Below, piece by piece: positions 1 to 8,981 of a stretch of DNA of 64,000 bases; position 1 is the stretch's first letter, and each line of letters starts with the position of its first letter. The stretch is taken from positions 62,001 through 126,000 of the forward strand of contig CAKTOH010000002.1 in the NCBI GenBank assembly GCA_934589705.1, written 5' to 3'. Position numbers and translations under genes: made by a program. The notes under the pieces were generated by a model. It was not told the DNA's origin. It ran no database searches and worked only from the letters and a program-made list of their open reading frames with translations. The DNA is from an uncultured Oscillospiraceae bacterium (GTDB lineage: Bacteria; Bacillota; Clostridia; Oscillospirales; Oscillospiraceae).

Positions 1-18
1 GCCTTAATCTTACTTTTC

Positions 19-768
19 TCACTTTTTCATCTGCCACATGACGATGGCGGAAGCAATGGCCGCGTTCAGGGACTCGCAGTGGGGATTCATGGGAATCACC
101 AGCTCCGCGTCCGCGCTGTCCAGAATCTCCTGCCGGACCCCCTGACCCTCGCTGCCGATGACCACCGTCATCCGGGAAAGGGGTGCCTGACGCAGATCCT
201 TTGCCCGTTGGCTCAAAGCCGTCACCGCAATGGGGATGCCCGTCTGGGCGCAGGCGGTTTTCGCTTCCTCCCAGGTGGTAAGCACCGGCTGGGTGCGCAG
301 AACCGCCCCCATGCTGGCCCGGACAACCTTGTGGCTGTAGGGGTCGGCGCAGCCTTCCAGAAGCGCCACCGGAATGTCCAGAGCATCCGCCGTCCGCAAA
401 ATGGTACCTAAGTTTCCCGGATCCTGAATGCCGTCCAGCAGCAGGCTTCCCGGGGTCGGGGTATAGGGCTTTCGCTCCGGCAACGCGCACAGGAACAGTG
501 CCCCCTGGGGGGTCTGCATGGGCGACAGGGAGGCCATCACATCCCGGGGCACCCGAATCAGGCGCACATTTTCCGGGAGCTCCGCTTCCACCCCCTCGGC
601 AAGAATCACCGTGTGAAGCCCCGGGCAGTAGCGGACGGCCTCAGCCAAGAGTTTCGTGCCGTCGGCGGCAAAAAGCCCCGCTTCCTCCCGGGCTTTCCGG
701 GAGTTCAGCAGCTCTCGCACCTGCCGCAAAAGAGGATTTTTCCGGGAGGTTATCTTCTGCTCCGTCAC
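19..768 (-). CDS. TrmH/SpoU-family RNA 2'-O-methyltransferase
   Basis: Predicted SAM-dependent 2'-O-ribose methyltransferase of rRNA or tRNA, cytoplasmic. The 249-aa protein has the usual two-part layout: an N-terminal RNA-binding part (about 1-95) and a SPOUT domain (about 105-249). SPOUT motifs are visible as DPGNLGTILRTADAL, IGSEGQGV and a final IPMNPHCESLNAAIAS. The start is GTG at 766-768, whose GTGA overlaps the stop of the upstream trkA-type gene, so the two are translationally coupled. It is the last visible gene of a trkH-trkA-trmH operon. The exact nucleotide target cannot be read from sequence; RlmB and TsnR-like members look similar. Confidence 0.9.
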   Translation of the reverse strand: MTEQKITSRKNPLLRQVRELLNSRKAREEAGLFAADGTKLLAEAVRYCPGLHTVILAEGVEAELPENVRLIRVPRDVMASLSPMQTPQGALFLCALPERKPYTPTPGSLLLDGIQDPGNLGTILRTADALDIPVALLEGCADPYSHKVVRASMGAVLRTQPVLTTWEEAKTACAQTGIPIAVTALSQRAKDLRQAPLSRMTVVIGSEGQGVRQEILDSADAELVIPMNPHCESLNAAIASAIVMWQMKK

Positions 769-1412
769 AGCTTCTGCACCGCCTCTAAGGAGTAGTTGTC
801 TCCCAGCACCACCATCACGTCTCCCGGCTGAATCTGGTAATCCGCGGAAGGGGCTACGTTGGTTTTCTTGCCGCTTTCCACGGCGATGATATTCACGCCC
901 AGCTTCGCCCGGATGTTCAGCTCCCGGAGGGTCTTGCCAATCCAGGCGGCGGGGGCGGGAATATCCAGAATGCCGTAGTCCGGGCTCAGTTCAATGTATT
1001 CCAGCACATTGTGGGAATTCAGGCTCCGAGCCAGCCGCTGGGCATTCTCCTGCTCCGGAATGGTCACCCGATCCACCCCCAGCTTCTCCAGCACCCGCCG
1101 GTGGGTCTCGTCGTGAGCCTTGCAGATGATATAAGGAACGCCCAGCTCCTTCAGGTTCATGGCAGTGAGCACGGAAGCCGCCAGATTGCTGCCGACGGCA
1201 ATGATGGCGCAGTCGAAGTTCCGGGCTCCCAAGGCACGGAGCACCTCCTTGTCCTGGGCGTCTCCCACCACCGCGTGGGTGACGTCGTCCGCCACCTGCT
1301 GCACCAGGTCGCTGCGCTTATCCACCGCCAGCACCTCCGCCCCCAGGGCGCACAGCTGCCGGGCCAGAGTCTGGCCGAATCGTCCCAATCCAATGATCAT
1401 GTAAGATTTCAT
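765..1412 (-). CDS. TrkA/KtrA-family potassium channel regulatory subunit
   Basis: Cytoplasmic RCK (regulator of K+ conductance) subunit that gates a TrkH/KtrB-type potassium transporter in response to nucleotides. The 215-aa protein has an N-terminal Rossmann fold beginning GLGRFGQTLARQL and a C-terminal TrkA_C domain from about residue 135 (LRELNIRAKLGVNIIA to the end). The length matches single-RCK KtrA proteins (about 220 aa) rather than the double-RCK TrkA of enterobacteria (about 458 aa). It starts 10 nt after the stop of the transporter subunit gene, so the pair is one functional unit. Confidence 0.93.
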   Translation of the reverse strand: MKSYMIIGLGRFGQTLARQLCALGAEVLAVDKRSDLVQQVADDVTHAVVGDAQDKEVLRALGARNFDCAIIAVGSNLAASVLTAMNLKELGVPYIICKAHDETHRRVLEKLGVDRVTIPEQENAQRLARSLNSHNVLEYIELSPDYGILDIPAPAAWIGKTLRELNIRAKLGVNIIAVESGKKTNVAPSADYQIQPGDVMVVLGDNYSLEAVQKL

Positions 1413-1422
1413 GTTGCTTCTC

Positions 1423-2802
1423 CTATCCGATGAGCAGATTGGTTTCCGCGTAACGGAACCGCTCTTCTGCCTTATTCCCTGCCAGGAAGCCCATGCTGAT
1501 GGTCAGCAGACCTACCCGGCCAAAATACATAAAGATAATAATGAGAATCTGGGAGGCCTGGCACAGCCGTCCTGTGGCTCCCGCGGTCAGCCCCACGGTG
1601 CCCAGGGCGGAGGCCGTCTCATACAGGGCATCCGTATAAGATATGGGGCTGGTGATGCTCAGGAAAACGCCGCCCAACAGCGCCAGGGCGATCATCAGGA
1701 AGCCCAAGGTCATGGCATCCAGCACCTGCCCCTGGGGAATGGTTCTCTGGAAGACGCACACCCGGCTTTTTCCCCGGGCCCGAGCCGCCAGGAACAGCAC
1801 CAGCACCACAAAGGTCACGGTTTTCAGGCCGCCGGCGGTGGAGCCGGAGGAGCCGCCGATGAGCATGAAGAACATGGCAATGGCCTTCCCGCCCTCGGTA
1901 AGCAGTGCCTGGTCAAAGGAGGCAAAACCGGCGGTTCTCAGGGTCACGGCCTGGAAAAAGCCGTTGAGCAGCTTGTCCGCGACAGACAAATTGCCCAAAG
2001 TGCCCGGATTGTCCCACTCGGTCAGGCAGGTCAGAGCCCAGGCAGCCAGAATCAGGCCCAGGCTGGTCACCAGCACCAGCTTGGTATAGACGCTGAACTT
2101 TCGGAACCGCTTCTTTTTCAGTACCTCCTCCCAGACGAGAAAGCCCAGGCCGCCGATGATAATCAGCGCGCTGAGGGTCAGCAGCACCACCGGATCGGAC
2201 TGAAATTCCATCACGCTGGCACCGGGAGTCAAGCAGCCGAAAATATCGAAGCCCGCGTTGCAGAAGGCGGAAACCGCATGAAAGATTCCCCATTTCAATG
2301 CCCGGGCAAAACCGTACTCCGGCAAAAAACGGACAAACAGGATCATGGCACCGATGCCCTCCACGCTGAAGCTGCCGAAAAGCACCATCCGCTGCAGCCG
2401 GACAATGCCGTTGATATCTCCCACGCTGAGAGCCTGAGCCATGACAAGCCGCTGCTTTAAGCCAATACGGCGGCGCAGAAAGAACACCACCATGGTGGCC
2501 GCGGACATGAAGCCCAGGCCGCCGATCTGAATCAGACACAGCAGTACGATCTGACCGAAGCCGCTCCACTGACTCCAGGTGTCAAAGAGGGACAACCCCG
2601 TGACGCAGGTGGCGGAGGTGGCGGTAAAGAGAGCCGGAAGGAATCCGGCGGAAATTCCGTTTCTGGAGGCGGCGGGCAGATTCAGAAGCAAGGCTCCCGT
2701 CAGGATAATCAGCCCGAAGACCACGGCGATGACCTTGGTGGTACTCAGGTTCTTGGGTCTTCGCTTCATCCAGAGCCGGTATAGTCTGGCACGCAGAGGC
2801 AT
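1423..2802 (-). CDS. TrkH/KtrB-family potassium uptake transmembrane subunit
   Basis: Integral membrane K+ translocating subunit, partner of the adjacent RCK protein. It shows the repeated M1-P-M2 architecture with filter-like segments such as FTATSATCVTGLS, HAVSAFCNAGF, VTLRTAGF and ETASALGTVGL, each with the conserved glycine. I chose the ATG at 2800-2802 because AAAGGAC lies about 7 nt upstream. A GTG at 2829 would add nine residues but has no properly spaced ribosome site. The resulting 459 aa is typical of KtrB. The gene heads the operon, with a sigma-A promoter at 2853-2880. Confidence 0.93.
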   Translation of the reverse strand: MPLRARLYRLWMKRRPKNLSTTKVIAVVFGLIILTGALLLNLPAASRNGISAGFLPALFTATSATCVTGLSLFDTWSQWSGFGQIVLLCLIQIGGLGFMSAATMVVFFLRRRIGLKQRLVMAQALSVGDINGIVRLQRMVLFGSFSVEGIGAMILFVRFLPEYGFARALKWGIFHAVSAFCNAGFDIFGCLTPGASVMEFQSDPVVLLTLSALIIIGGLGFLVWEEVLKKKRFRKFSVYTKLVLVTSLGLILAAWALTCLTEWDNPGTLGNLSVADKLLNGFFQAVTLRTAGFASFDQALLTEGGKAIAMFFMLIGGSSGSTAGGLKTVTFVVLVLFLAARARGKSRVCVFQRTIPQGQVLDAMTLGFLMIALALLGGVFLSITSPISYTDALYETASALGTVGLTAGATGRLCQASQILIIIFMYFGRVGLLTISMGFLAGNKAEERFRYAETNLLIG

Positions 2803-2852
2803 AGGCACAGTCCTTTCTTGGATAGACACACTTTTCCATGCTATCGTTAATG

Positions 2853-2880
2853 ATTATACCAGTCTTTCCCACTTTTGCAA
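2853..2880 (-). promoter_or_regulatory. sigma-A promoter for the potassium uptake operon
   Basis: On the minus strand TTGCAA (2875-2880) is followed after 16 nt by TATAAT (2853-2858), about 50 nt upstream of the transporter start. The -10 matches consensus exactly. Confidence 0.7.
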
Positions 2881-2911
2881 GTGTCTTTTCTCCCAGAATG
2901 ATAATTGAAAG

Positions 2912-2956
2912 AAAAATGCCATTGTGAAACGGCGAACCGATTCACAATGACATTTC
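2912..2956 (-). terminator. Terminator after metG
   Basis: Long imperfect inverted repeat just after the metG stop. On the minus strand AAATG-CATTGTGAA pairs with TTCACAATG-CATTT around a 12-nt loop and is followed by a T-rich run. It separates metG from the potassium operon promoter. Confidence 0.7.
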
Positions 2957-2963
2957 TTTTGCG

Positions 2964-4922
2964 TTAGCAGAGCTTGGCGCCGGCGGGGATGGCATCATCC
3001 AGCATCACAAGATGCAGCTTCTCCTGCCCCTGCTCGGTGTGGACGGCGGACAGCAGCATACCGCAGCTCTCCTTGCCCATCATCTTTCTGGGAGGCAGGT
3101 TGACGATGGCCACCAGGGTCTTACCCACCAGCTCCTCAGGCTTGTAGAACTTGGCAATGCCGGACAGAATCTGCCGATCGGTGCCGGTGCCGTCATCCAG
3201 CGTGAACTGGAGGAGCTTGTCGCTCTTCTTCACGTTCTGGCAGGCCTTAACCTTCACTGCCCGGAAGTCGCTCTTGCAGAAGGTATCGAAATCCACCTTT
3301 TCTTCCGTCAGCGGCTCGATCTCGACGGCGGGCTTGGCAGGCTTGTTCAGAGCCTCCAGTTCGGCCAGTTCCTTGTCCATATCGATTCTGGGGAACAGAG
3401 CGGGGCCTGCCACCGTAGCCACGTCAGAAGGCAGCACGCCGAAGGTATTCAGGCTGTCCCAGTCCATCCGGGGACTGCCCAGCCGCTTGGCGATCTCCTC
3501 GGAGGTTCCGGGCATGAAGGGGCTGAGCAGACCGCCGCAGACGCGGATGGTCTCCAGCAGATTATACAGCACCCGAGCCAGACGGGGCTTGTCCGCCTCG
3601 TTCTTCGCCAGCACCCAGGGAGCGTTCTCGTCGATATACTTGTTGGCGCGAGAGATGACCTTGAACACAACGCCCAGGCCGTTCTGGAAGGCGAACTTCT
3701 CCATCTCCGCCTCGTACTGATCCCGCAGAGCGGACACCATGCCCACAAGCTCGGCATCCTTCTCTTCGTCCGCCAGCTGCTCAGCGGGCAAATGCTCGCC
3801 GAAATACTTCTGCGCCATGGCAACGGTACGGGACACCAGGTTGCCCAGGTCGTTGGCAAGGTCTACGTTGATGGTGTTGATCAGGGACTCGTTGGAGAAA
3901 TTACCGTCGGAGCCGAAGGGGAAGGTTCGTAGCAGGAAGAACCGGAGGGCATCCACGCCGAACCGCTGGGACAGGATATAGGGATCCACCACATTGCCCT
4001 TGGACTTGGACATTTTGCCGCCGTCCAGCAGCAGCCAGCCGTGACCGTAGACCTTCTTGGGAAGGGGCAGATTCAGGCTCATGAGCATGGCAGGCCAGAT
4101 GATGGAGTGGAACCGGACGATCTCCTTGCCTACAAAGTGCACGTCCGCGGGCCAGAACTTGTCCAGGTCGTCATACTTGTCGTTTTCAAAGCCCAGGGCA
4201 GTCATATAGTTGAAGAGGGCATCGATCCACACATAGACCACATGACCCGGGTCAAAGTCCACGGGCACGCCCCAGGTAAAGCTGGTGCGGGATACGCACA
4301 GGTCTTCCAGGCCGGGCTTGATGAAGTTATTGATCATCTCGTTGACCCGGCTGCGAGGCTCCAGGAAATCGGTGTTTTCCAGCAGATCCCGCACCCGGTC
4401 GGCATACTTGGAAAGACGGAAGAAATAGGCTTCCTCCTCCGCGTCCTGAACCTCCCGGCCGCAGTCCGGGCACTTGCCGTCCACCAGCTGGCTCTCCGTC
4501 CAGAAGCTTTCGCAGGGCTTGCAGTATTTACCCTTGTAAGTGCCCTTGTAGATGTCGCCGTTGTCGTGCATCTTCTTGAAAATTTTCTGGATAGCCGCCA
4601 CATGGTAGTCATCAGTGGTGCGGATGAACCGGTCATAGGAAATATTCATCAGCTTCCACAGATCCAGCACGCCCTTCTCCCCGGTAACGATGTTGTCCAC
4701 GAACTGCTTGGGGGTAACGCCGGCCTCCTTGGCCTTGTCCTCGATCTTCTGGCCGTGCTCATCGGTGCCGGTGAGGAACATCACGTTGTAGCCCTGAAGC
4801 CGCTTGAACCGGGCCATGGTGTCCGTTGCCACGGTACAATAGGCGTGACCGATATGCAGCTTGGCGGACGGGTAGTAAATGGGGGTGGTAATATAGTAGT
4901 TTCCCCTGCACTTTTCGCACAT
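2964..4922 (-). CDS. metG: Methionyl-tRNA synthetase
   Basis: Charges tRNA-Met in the cytoplasm. The 652-aa class I synthetase has the HIGH motif at residues 23-26, a zinc-knuckle pair (CKPC near 134 and CPDC near 150), and KMSKSKG near residue 300. The C-terminal ~100 residues form an OB-fold tRNA-binding domain (from about DFDTFCKSDFRAVKVKACQ), as in the long MetG type. The start ATG has GGAGGAGA upstream. It is preceded by a T-box leader with an ATG (Met) specifier, so its expression should rise when tRNA-Met is uncharged. The extra CxxC at residues 2-5 is unusual but is not a recognised functional site. Confidence 0.97.
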   Translation of the reverse strand: MCEKCRGNYYITTPIYYPSAKLHIGHAYCTVATDTMARFKRLQGYNVMFLTGTDEHGQKIEDKAKEAGVTPKQFVDNIVTGEKGVLDLWKLMNISYDRFIRTTDDYHVAAIQKIFKKMHDNGDIYKGTYKGKYCKPCESFWTESQLVDGKCPDCGREVQDAEEEAYFFRLSKYADRVRDLLENTDFLEPRSRVNEMINNFIKPGLEDLCVSRTSFTWGVPVDFDPGHVVYVWIDALFNYMTALGFENDKYDDLDKFWPADVHFVGKEIVRFHSIIWPAMLMSLNLPLPKKVYGHGWLLLDGGKMSKSKGNVVDPYILSQRFGVDALRFFLLRTFPFGSDGNFSNESLINTINVDLANDLGNLVSRTVAMAQKYFGEHLPAEQLADEEKDAELVGMVSALRDQYEAEMEKFAFQNGLGVVFKVISRANKYIDENAPWVLAKNEADKPRLARVLYNLLETIRVCGGLLSPFMPGTSEEIAKRLGSPRMDWDSLNTFGVLPSDVATVAGPALFPRIDMDKELAELEALNKPAKPAVEIEPLTEEKVDFDTFCKSDFRAVKVKACQNVKKSDKLLQFTLDDGTGTDRQILSGIAKFYKPEELVGKTLVAIVNLPPRKMMGKESCGMLLSAVHTEQGQEKLHLVMLDDAIPAGAKLC

Positions 4923-4929
4923 AAGTATC

Positions 4930-5180
4930 TCCTCCTGAACATAAAAAGCCGCCCTTGAACATTCAAGGGCGACAAAAATTGACGCGGTACCACCTTGATT
5001 CGCGCACGTTCCGTGCGCCTCTCAAATGCCTGTAACGGGACATCCCCGGGGGTTCCTACCTATCGAAACCCCGGCTCCAAGACCATGTTCTTCCGCCTTC
5101 CCCGTGCCCTCTCCCACCAAATGAGGGCTCTCTGACCGCTTCCGACGGAATACTCTTCTTTTCAGCGCCTTTTTCTGTAA
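4930..5180 (-). ncRNA. T-box leader riboswitch of metG (Met specifier)
   Basis: On the minus strand the region carries the AGAGAG and GGTG elements of stem I, a candidate specifier ATG in GAACATGGTC (about 5081-5090), the conserved T-box AAGGTGGTACCGCG (about 4982-4996), and then a terminator hairpin GCCCTTGAA/TTCAAGGGC with a T run (about 4944-4976). T-box RNAs bind uncharged tRNA and switch from terminator to antiterminator. The ATG specifier agrees with the downstream gene being methionyl-tRNA synthetase. Confidence 0.92.
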
Positions 5181-5187
5181 CCCGGTT

Positions 5188-5217
5188 ATTATAGCCCTTA
5201 CTTGCGGGATTTGTCAA
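5188..5217 (-). promoter_or_regulatory. sigma-A promoter for the metG T-box leader, overlapping the eutH stop codon
   Basis: TTGACA (5212-5217) and TATAAT (5188-5193) on the minus strand, 18 nt apart. The -35 hexamer overlaps the last codons of eutH (stop at 5214-5216), so there is no room for a separate terminator between eutH and metG. Confidence 0.8.
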
Positions 5218-6296
5218 GCCTTTTCCGATTTTCTGGTCAGAATCCAGGCGGCGGCAATGGCCGTGAGGCCGCCCACCAGCTTGCCTGCGATCATAGCGCC
5301 CATCATTTCCGGGGCAAACCCGGCGGTAAAACCCAGGTGATCGCCGAAGACGAAGGCTCCGGAAACAGCGAAGGCAATATTCACCACTTTCCCCCGCTCG
5401 TTCATGTCCTTGACCATGCCGAAGGCGGCAATGGAATTGGCCAGGCTGGCAAGAAGCCCCGCCGCCGCGGCATCGTTGATGCCAAGAAGCCCTCCGGCGG
5501 CAAGCAGGGGCTTTCGCAGCAGCTTCGTCAGCACGAACACCACGGGGAATGCCCCGGCCAGGACGATGGCGATAACGCCTACGGTTTCAAAGCCCTCGGA
5601 AATGGGCTCCATGCCCCGGATAATGGGGTAGCCCGTCAAGGCCTCGCCGATGGCTGCCGCCAGACCCACGGTGGCCACCGCCACCACCAGCTTTCCGAAA
5701 ACCTCGAAGCCCCGCACCATGGCGTTTTCCGCCCGCCAAAGTCCCAGGGCGATGAGCAGGGCAATGAGCACGATGGGCACGAGATTGCGCAGTACCATAG
5801 TCAGTGGAAAGCCCGCCGTCAGGCCTCCCGCCAGCACGCCTAACGGAATGGTCACAATGCCGCAGAGAATGCCCTTGGCCATCACGGGGCGGTCTTCCTC
5901 CCGCAGGATGCCCATGGCCACGGGAATGGTGAACACCACGGTAGCGCCCAGCATGGAGCCGGTGATGACCCCGCCCAGAGCCGCCGCCTGAGGGTCGTCG
6001 GTCAGCTGCCGGGCCAAGGCGCCGCCGCCCATGTCACAGGCCAGCAGACTCCCGGCAAACATGGCAGGGTCTGCCCCCAGGAAGGTATAAACGGGCACCA
6101 CCACCGGCTTCAGAAGGGCTGCCAGCACCGGGGCAAGGCAGACGATTCCCACCATGGCCAGTGCCAGAGAACCCATGGCCAGGATCCCCTCTTCAAATTC
6201 CTTGCCCAGACCCCAGCGGTTGCCGAATATCCGGTCGATGGCGCCTAAAACGGCAAAGCCCGCCATAATCGCAATGAGTATTTCGTGAAATGACAT
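5214..6296 (-). CDS. eutH: Ethanolamine utilisation protein EutH, probable ethanolamine permease
   Basis: Polytopic membrane protein of 360 aa with about ten hydrophobic segments, matching the EutH family (about 360-400 aa), which assists ethanolamine entry at low concentration. The C-terminal half carries the family-like stretch FGDHLGFTAGFAPEMMG. It is the last gene of the eut operon; its ATG lies 2 nt after the eutN stop, with AGGGA upstream. Its final codons overlap the metG promoter. Family assignment rests on length, hydrophobicity, sequence memory and operon position. Confidence 0.92.
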   Translation of the reverse strand: MSFHEILIAIMAGFAVLGAIDRIFGNRWGLGKEFEEGILAMGSLALAMVGIVCLAPVLAALLKPVVVPVYTFLGADPAMFAGSLLACDMGGGALARQLTDDPQAAALGGVITGSMLGATVVFTIPVAMGILREEDRPVMAKGILCGIVTIPLGVLAGGLTAGFPLTMVLRNLVPIVLIALLIALGLWRAENAMVRGFEVFGKLVVAVATVGLAAAIGEALTGYPIIRGMEPISEGFETVGVIAIVLAGAFPVVFVLTKLLRKPLLAAGGLLGINDAAAAGLLASLANSIAAFGMVKDMNERGKVVNIAFAVSGAFVFGDHLGFTAGFAPEMMGAMIAGKLVGGLTAIAAAWILTRKSEKA

Positions 6297-6298
6297 GG

Positions 6299-6535
6299 CT
6301 ATCCCTGCTTTTCGTCCACAATCGCCACAACGGCGGCATCCACCGGGGCATCCATGCAGTACCGGGAGGCCACGGTTCCCGTTGCCAGCAGCACCCGGTC
6401 GCCGGTTCCGGCTCCCACCTGGTCTGCCGCCACGATTTTCTCCCCCTCTGCCTCCACCACCAGAAAGGTCTGACCCTGCAGGCAGGCCGCCTTCCGGGTG
6501 GCCCAGATGGAGCCTACCACTTTTCCAACCTTCAT
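6299..6535 (-). CDS. eutN: Microcompartment vertex (pentameric) protein EutN/CcmL family
   Basis: A 78-aa protein beginning MKVGKVVGSIWATRK, with LLATGTVASRYCMD near the middle. This is the standard pattern of BMC-vertex proteins that form pentamers capping the corners of the shell (normal length 80-99 aa). The start ATG overlaps the stop of the preceding gene as ATGA. With eutM and eutL it supplies the visible shell set. No EutS or EutK homologue is in the window. Confidence 0.93.
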   Translation of the reverse strand: MKVGKVVGSIWATRKAACLQGQTFLVVEAEGEKIVAADQVGAGTGDRVLLATGTVASRYCMDAPVDAAVVAIVDEKQG

Positions 6536-6930
6536 TTTGTTCCCTCCATAATCTCCCGGGCCAAGGGCGTCAGCACCGCACCGGGGGCGGGCTGCCGACC
6601 CGCACTCCTAAGAAGTCGGGCTTCCTCAGCGGTAACCAGCTTCTTCCGGCCTCCGTCGGTAAAGAGCACGCCCCAGTTTTTCAGCTCCCGCTGGGCGGCT
6701 GTCAGGCTGCCGGACAGAGCCCGGTTTTTCGGCGCTTCCGGCAAGCCTGGGGTGTAAAGATACACGGTTTTTCCCTGGGCCAGGGCTTCCAGCACCGGCT
6801 GGCTGCGAAATTGCAGCAGCTCCGATAAGGACAGGGAGCCGATGACCACCGCCTCAAAGGGCGGCTCCGTTACATATTCATAGCCAAAATTCAAAGGCGG
6901 CTCCTGACCTAACAAAAATGCACGGGTCAT
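6532..6930 (-). CDS. Conserved small protein of Gram-positive eut operons, function unknown
   Basis: A 132-aa soluble protein. It resembles the approximately 130-aa protein of unknown function commonly encoded between pduL/eutD and eutN in clostridial and enterococcal eut clusters. Visible features are an Ile/Val/Leu-rich stretch (AVVIGSLSLSELLQF), a VYLYTPGLP segment suggestive of a small Rossmann-like fold, and no obvious catalytic motif. It overlaps both neighbours by 4 nt, so it is made with the shell and enzyme genes. I do not assign a role. Confidence 0.8.
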   Translation of the reverse strand: MTRAFLLGQEPPLNFGYEYVTEPPFEAVVIGSLSLSELLQFRSQPVLEALAQGKTVYLYTPGLPEAPKNRALSGSLTAAQRELKNWGVLFTDGGRKKLVTAEEARLLRSAGRQPAPGAVLTPLAREIMEGTK

Positions 6931-7532
6931 GGAATCAACCTCCCCAAATCTCCCTTTTGAAAGCCGCAGGCGTTGGCTTCGTCGTAGTCCAGGTGCACGA
7001 AGCTGGCAAACTCCGGGCTGACCCGGACGGCCAAGTCTTCAAAGATCACCGGCCGAGCAGTGTAGGTCTGAAGCTTTACATTCTGGCCGTTTTTCACGCC
7101 GAACCGGGCGGCATCCTCCGGGGTCAGGTGCACATGCCGCTGGGCGGCGATGACCCCTTGAGAGAGCACTACCTGCCCCCGCTCCCCTTCCAGGGTTACA
7201 CCGGGCGTCCCCGTCACATCCCCGGACAGGCGCACCGGGGGCGAAATGCCCAGGGTTCTGCCGTCGGTGAGAGATATTTCCACCTGAGCCGCTTTCCGCT
7301 CCGGGCCCAGAACGGCCACGTTCCGGAAGCTGCCCTTCGGCCCCGTCACCGTCACCCGCTCCTTTGCCAGATACTGCCCGGGCTGGGACAAAGGCCGCTC
7401 CGGGGTCAGGCCGTGCCCGAAAAGAGCCTGTGCCTGAGCAGCGGTGACGTGGACATGCCGCCCGGAGGCCTCCAGCTCCACAAACAGCCGCCCGGCAATC
7501 GCCTGGGCAAGCTGCTCCAATGGTTCGCCCAT
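6927..7532 (-). CDS. pduL: Phosphate propanoyl/acetyltransferase, PduL family (EutD role)
   Basis: Converts acetyl-CoA made by EutE to acetyl phosphate and releases CoA inside the microcompartment. PduL zinc-site motifs are present twice: SGRHVHVT near the N-terminus and AAQRHVHLTPEDA in the second half. The first ~18 residues (EPLEQLAQAIAGRLFVEL) look like an amphipathic encapsulation helix. I prefer the ATG at 7530-7532, because AGGAGG abuts the alternative ATG at 7538 directly but is 6 nt from this one. It starts just after the eutE stop. Unrelated in sequence to the Pta-type EutD of enterobacteria. Confidence 0.92.
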   Translation of the reverse strand: MGEPLEQLAQAIAGRLFVELEASGRHVHVTAAQAQALFGHGLTPERPLSQPGQYLAKERVTVTGPKGSFRNVAVLGPERKAAQVEISLTDGRTLGISPPVRLSGDVTGTPGVTLEGERGQVVLSQGVIAAQRHVHLTPEDAARFGVKNGQNVKLQTYTARPVIFEDLAVRVSPEFASFVHLDYDEANACGFQKGDLGRLIP

Positions 7533-7542
7533 ACCCATCCTC

Positions 7543-8970
7543 CTAGTGCTCCAGCCGTTCCAGAATTTTCTGAGCCAGCAGCTCCACCAGCTCCGGACTG
7601 TGCACCGGCTCCGGCTTCGATTCTTCCCTGCCCCAGGCTACCCGGCGGATGTTGATGAGGTCGAGAGGCGAAATATTATTGGAGGAAGCGCTTCCCCCCG
7701 CCGCCCCGCAGCCCAGGGTCAGCGCCGGGAACAGGCCTGTCTCCGCGCCGATGCCTCCCAGCGCTGCCGGGACGTTGACCAGAAACCGGGAGACGGGAAT
7801 TTTCTCCGCGAATTTCCGGATGACCCTCTCGTCTTCCGCGTGGATGGAAAAGGTGTGACCCCGGCCCTCAAAGTCCAGGATCTCCATACATTTGGCAAGA
7901 ACTTCGTCCTCGCTGTCCATGACGTAAAAGCCCAGCACCGGGCAGAGCTTTTCCATGGAATAGGGGCAGGCCATGCCCGTCCCCCGCTCCCGGGCTACCA
8001 GGATTCTGGCATCCGGCGGCACGGTGATTCCGGCAAGTTCCGCAAGGTAAGGCGCGGTTTTCCCCACTGTTTCCGGGTTCATCGTCCCGTCCGGTCGGAA
8101 CAGGACGGAAGCCAGCTTTTTTCCGTCTTCGTCGGACAGGAAGCAGTAGTCCTGCCGTCTGGCCTCCGCCACAACCTGTTCTTCCAGAGTGCGCTCCACA
8201 ATGAGGCTCTGCTCAGAGGCGCAGACCGTGCCGTTGTCAAAGGTTTTCGACCGGGCGATCTTGGCAAGGGCCTCGGGAATATCCGCACTGTGGTGAAGAT
8301 AGGCAGGGCCGTTCCCGGCTCCCACGCCGATGGCGGGCTTGCCGGAGGAATAGGCCGCCTTTACCATACCGGGGCCACCGGTGGCAAGAATCAGCCGCAC
8401 GGGCTCCGCGCCCATGAGCTCCTGACAACCGGCAAGCGTCGGAATCGTCAGGCACTGAACGCTTCCCGCCGGAGCACCGGCGGCCTCCGCCGCCTGGGCT
8501 ATGATCTTCACCGCCGCCAGGGTGCAGTTCAGCGCCTTGGGATGGGGCGAAAACACGATAGGGTTTCCCGCCTTCAGGGCGATGATTGCCTTATAGCATA
8601 CGGTGGAGGTAGGGTTGGTGCTGGGCACGATGGCGGCAATGACCCCCACCGGCACGCCGATTTCCCAGACCCCTTCCTCCGCGCGCTTTCGCAGAAGGCC
8701 TACGGTTTTCATACCCCGCACCGCCTTTGCCACGGTTTCCGCAGCAAAGCGGTTCTTGGTGGTTTTATCCGGCACGTTGCCAAAGCCCGTTTCCTCCACG
8801 GCAAGCTTTGCCAGAGCCTCCGCCTGGGCGGAGAATGCGGAAGCGATTGCCTCCACGATGGCATCCAGCTTTTCCTGGGGGTAATCCGTCAGAAGATGCT
8901 GTGCCTTTTCCGCCTGCCGGGTCAAATCTCGTGCCTCCTGCCGGGCGGCCAAATCCTTGTCAAATTCCAT
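7543..8970 (-). CDS. eutE: CoA-acylating acetaldehyde dehydrogenase EutE
   Basis: Oxidises acetaldehyde to acetyl-CoA with NAD+ and CoA inside the microcompartment. The 475-aa aldehyde dehydrogenase has the catalytic cysteine at 250 in FDNGTVCASEQS and the CoA-type signature NPTSTVCYKAI. The N-terminal helix (ARDLTRQAEKAQHLL) fits an encapsulation peptide. The start was set at the ATG at 8968-8970, with GGGGGAAAAG upstream. The frame stays open further upstream, but that part reads as a shadow of eutB. The eutB stop lies 11 nt upstream. Confidence 0.95.
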   Translation of the reverse strand: MEFDKDLAARQEARDLTRQAEKAQHLLTDYPQEKLDAIVEAIASAFSAQAEALAKLAVEETGFGNVPDKTTKNRFAAETVAKAVRGMKTVGLLRKRAEEGVWEIGVPVGVIAAIVPSTNPTSTVCYKAIIALKAGNPIVFSPHPKALNCTLAAVKIIAQAAEAAGAPAGSVQCLTIPTLAGCQELMGAEPVRLILATGGPGMVKAAYSSGKPAIGVGAGNGPAYLHHSADIPEALAKIARSKTFDNGTVCASEQSLIVERTLEEQVVAEARRQDYCFLSDEDGKKLASVLFRPDGTMNPETVGKTAPYLAELAGITVPPDARILVARERGTGMACPYSMEKLCPVLGFYVMDSEDEVLAKCMEILDFEGRGHTFSIHAEDERVIRKFAEKIPVSRFLVNVPAALGGIGAETGLFPALTLGCGAAGGSASSNNISPLDLINIRRVAWGREESKPEPVHSPELVELLAQKILERLEH

Positions 8971-8981
8971 ATCTTTTCCCC

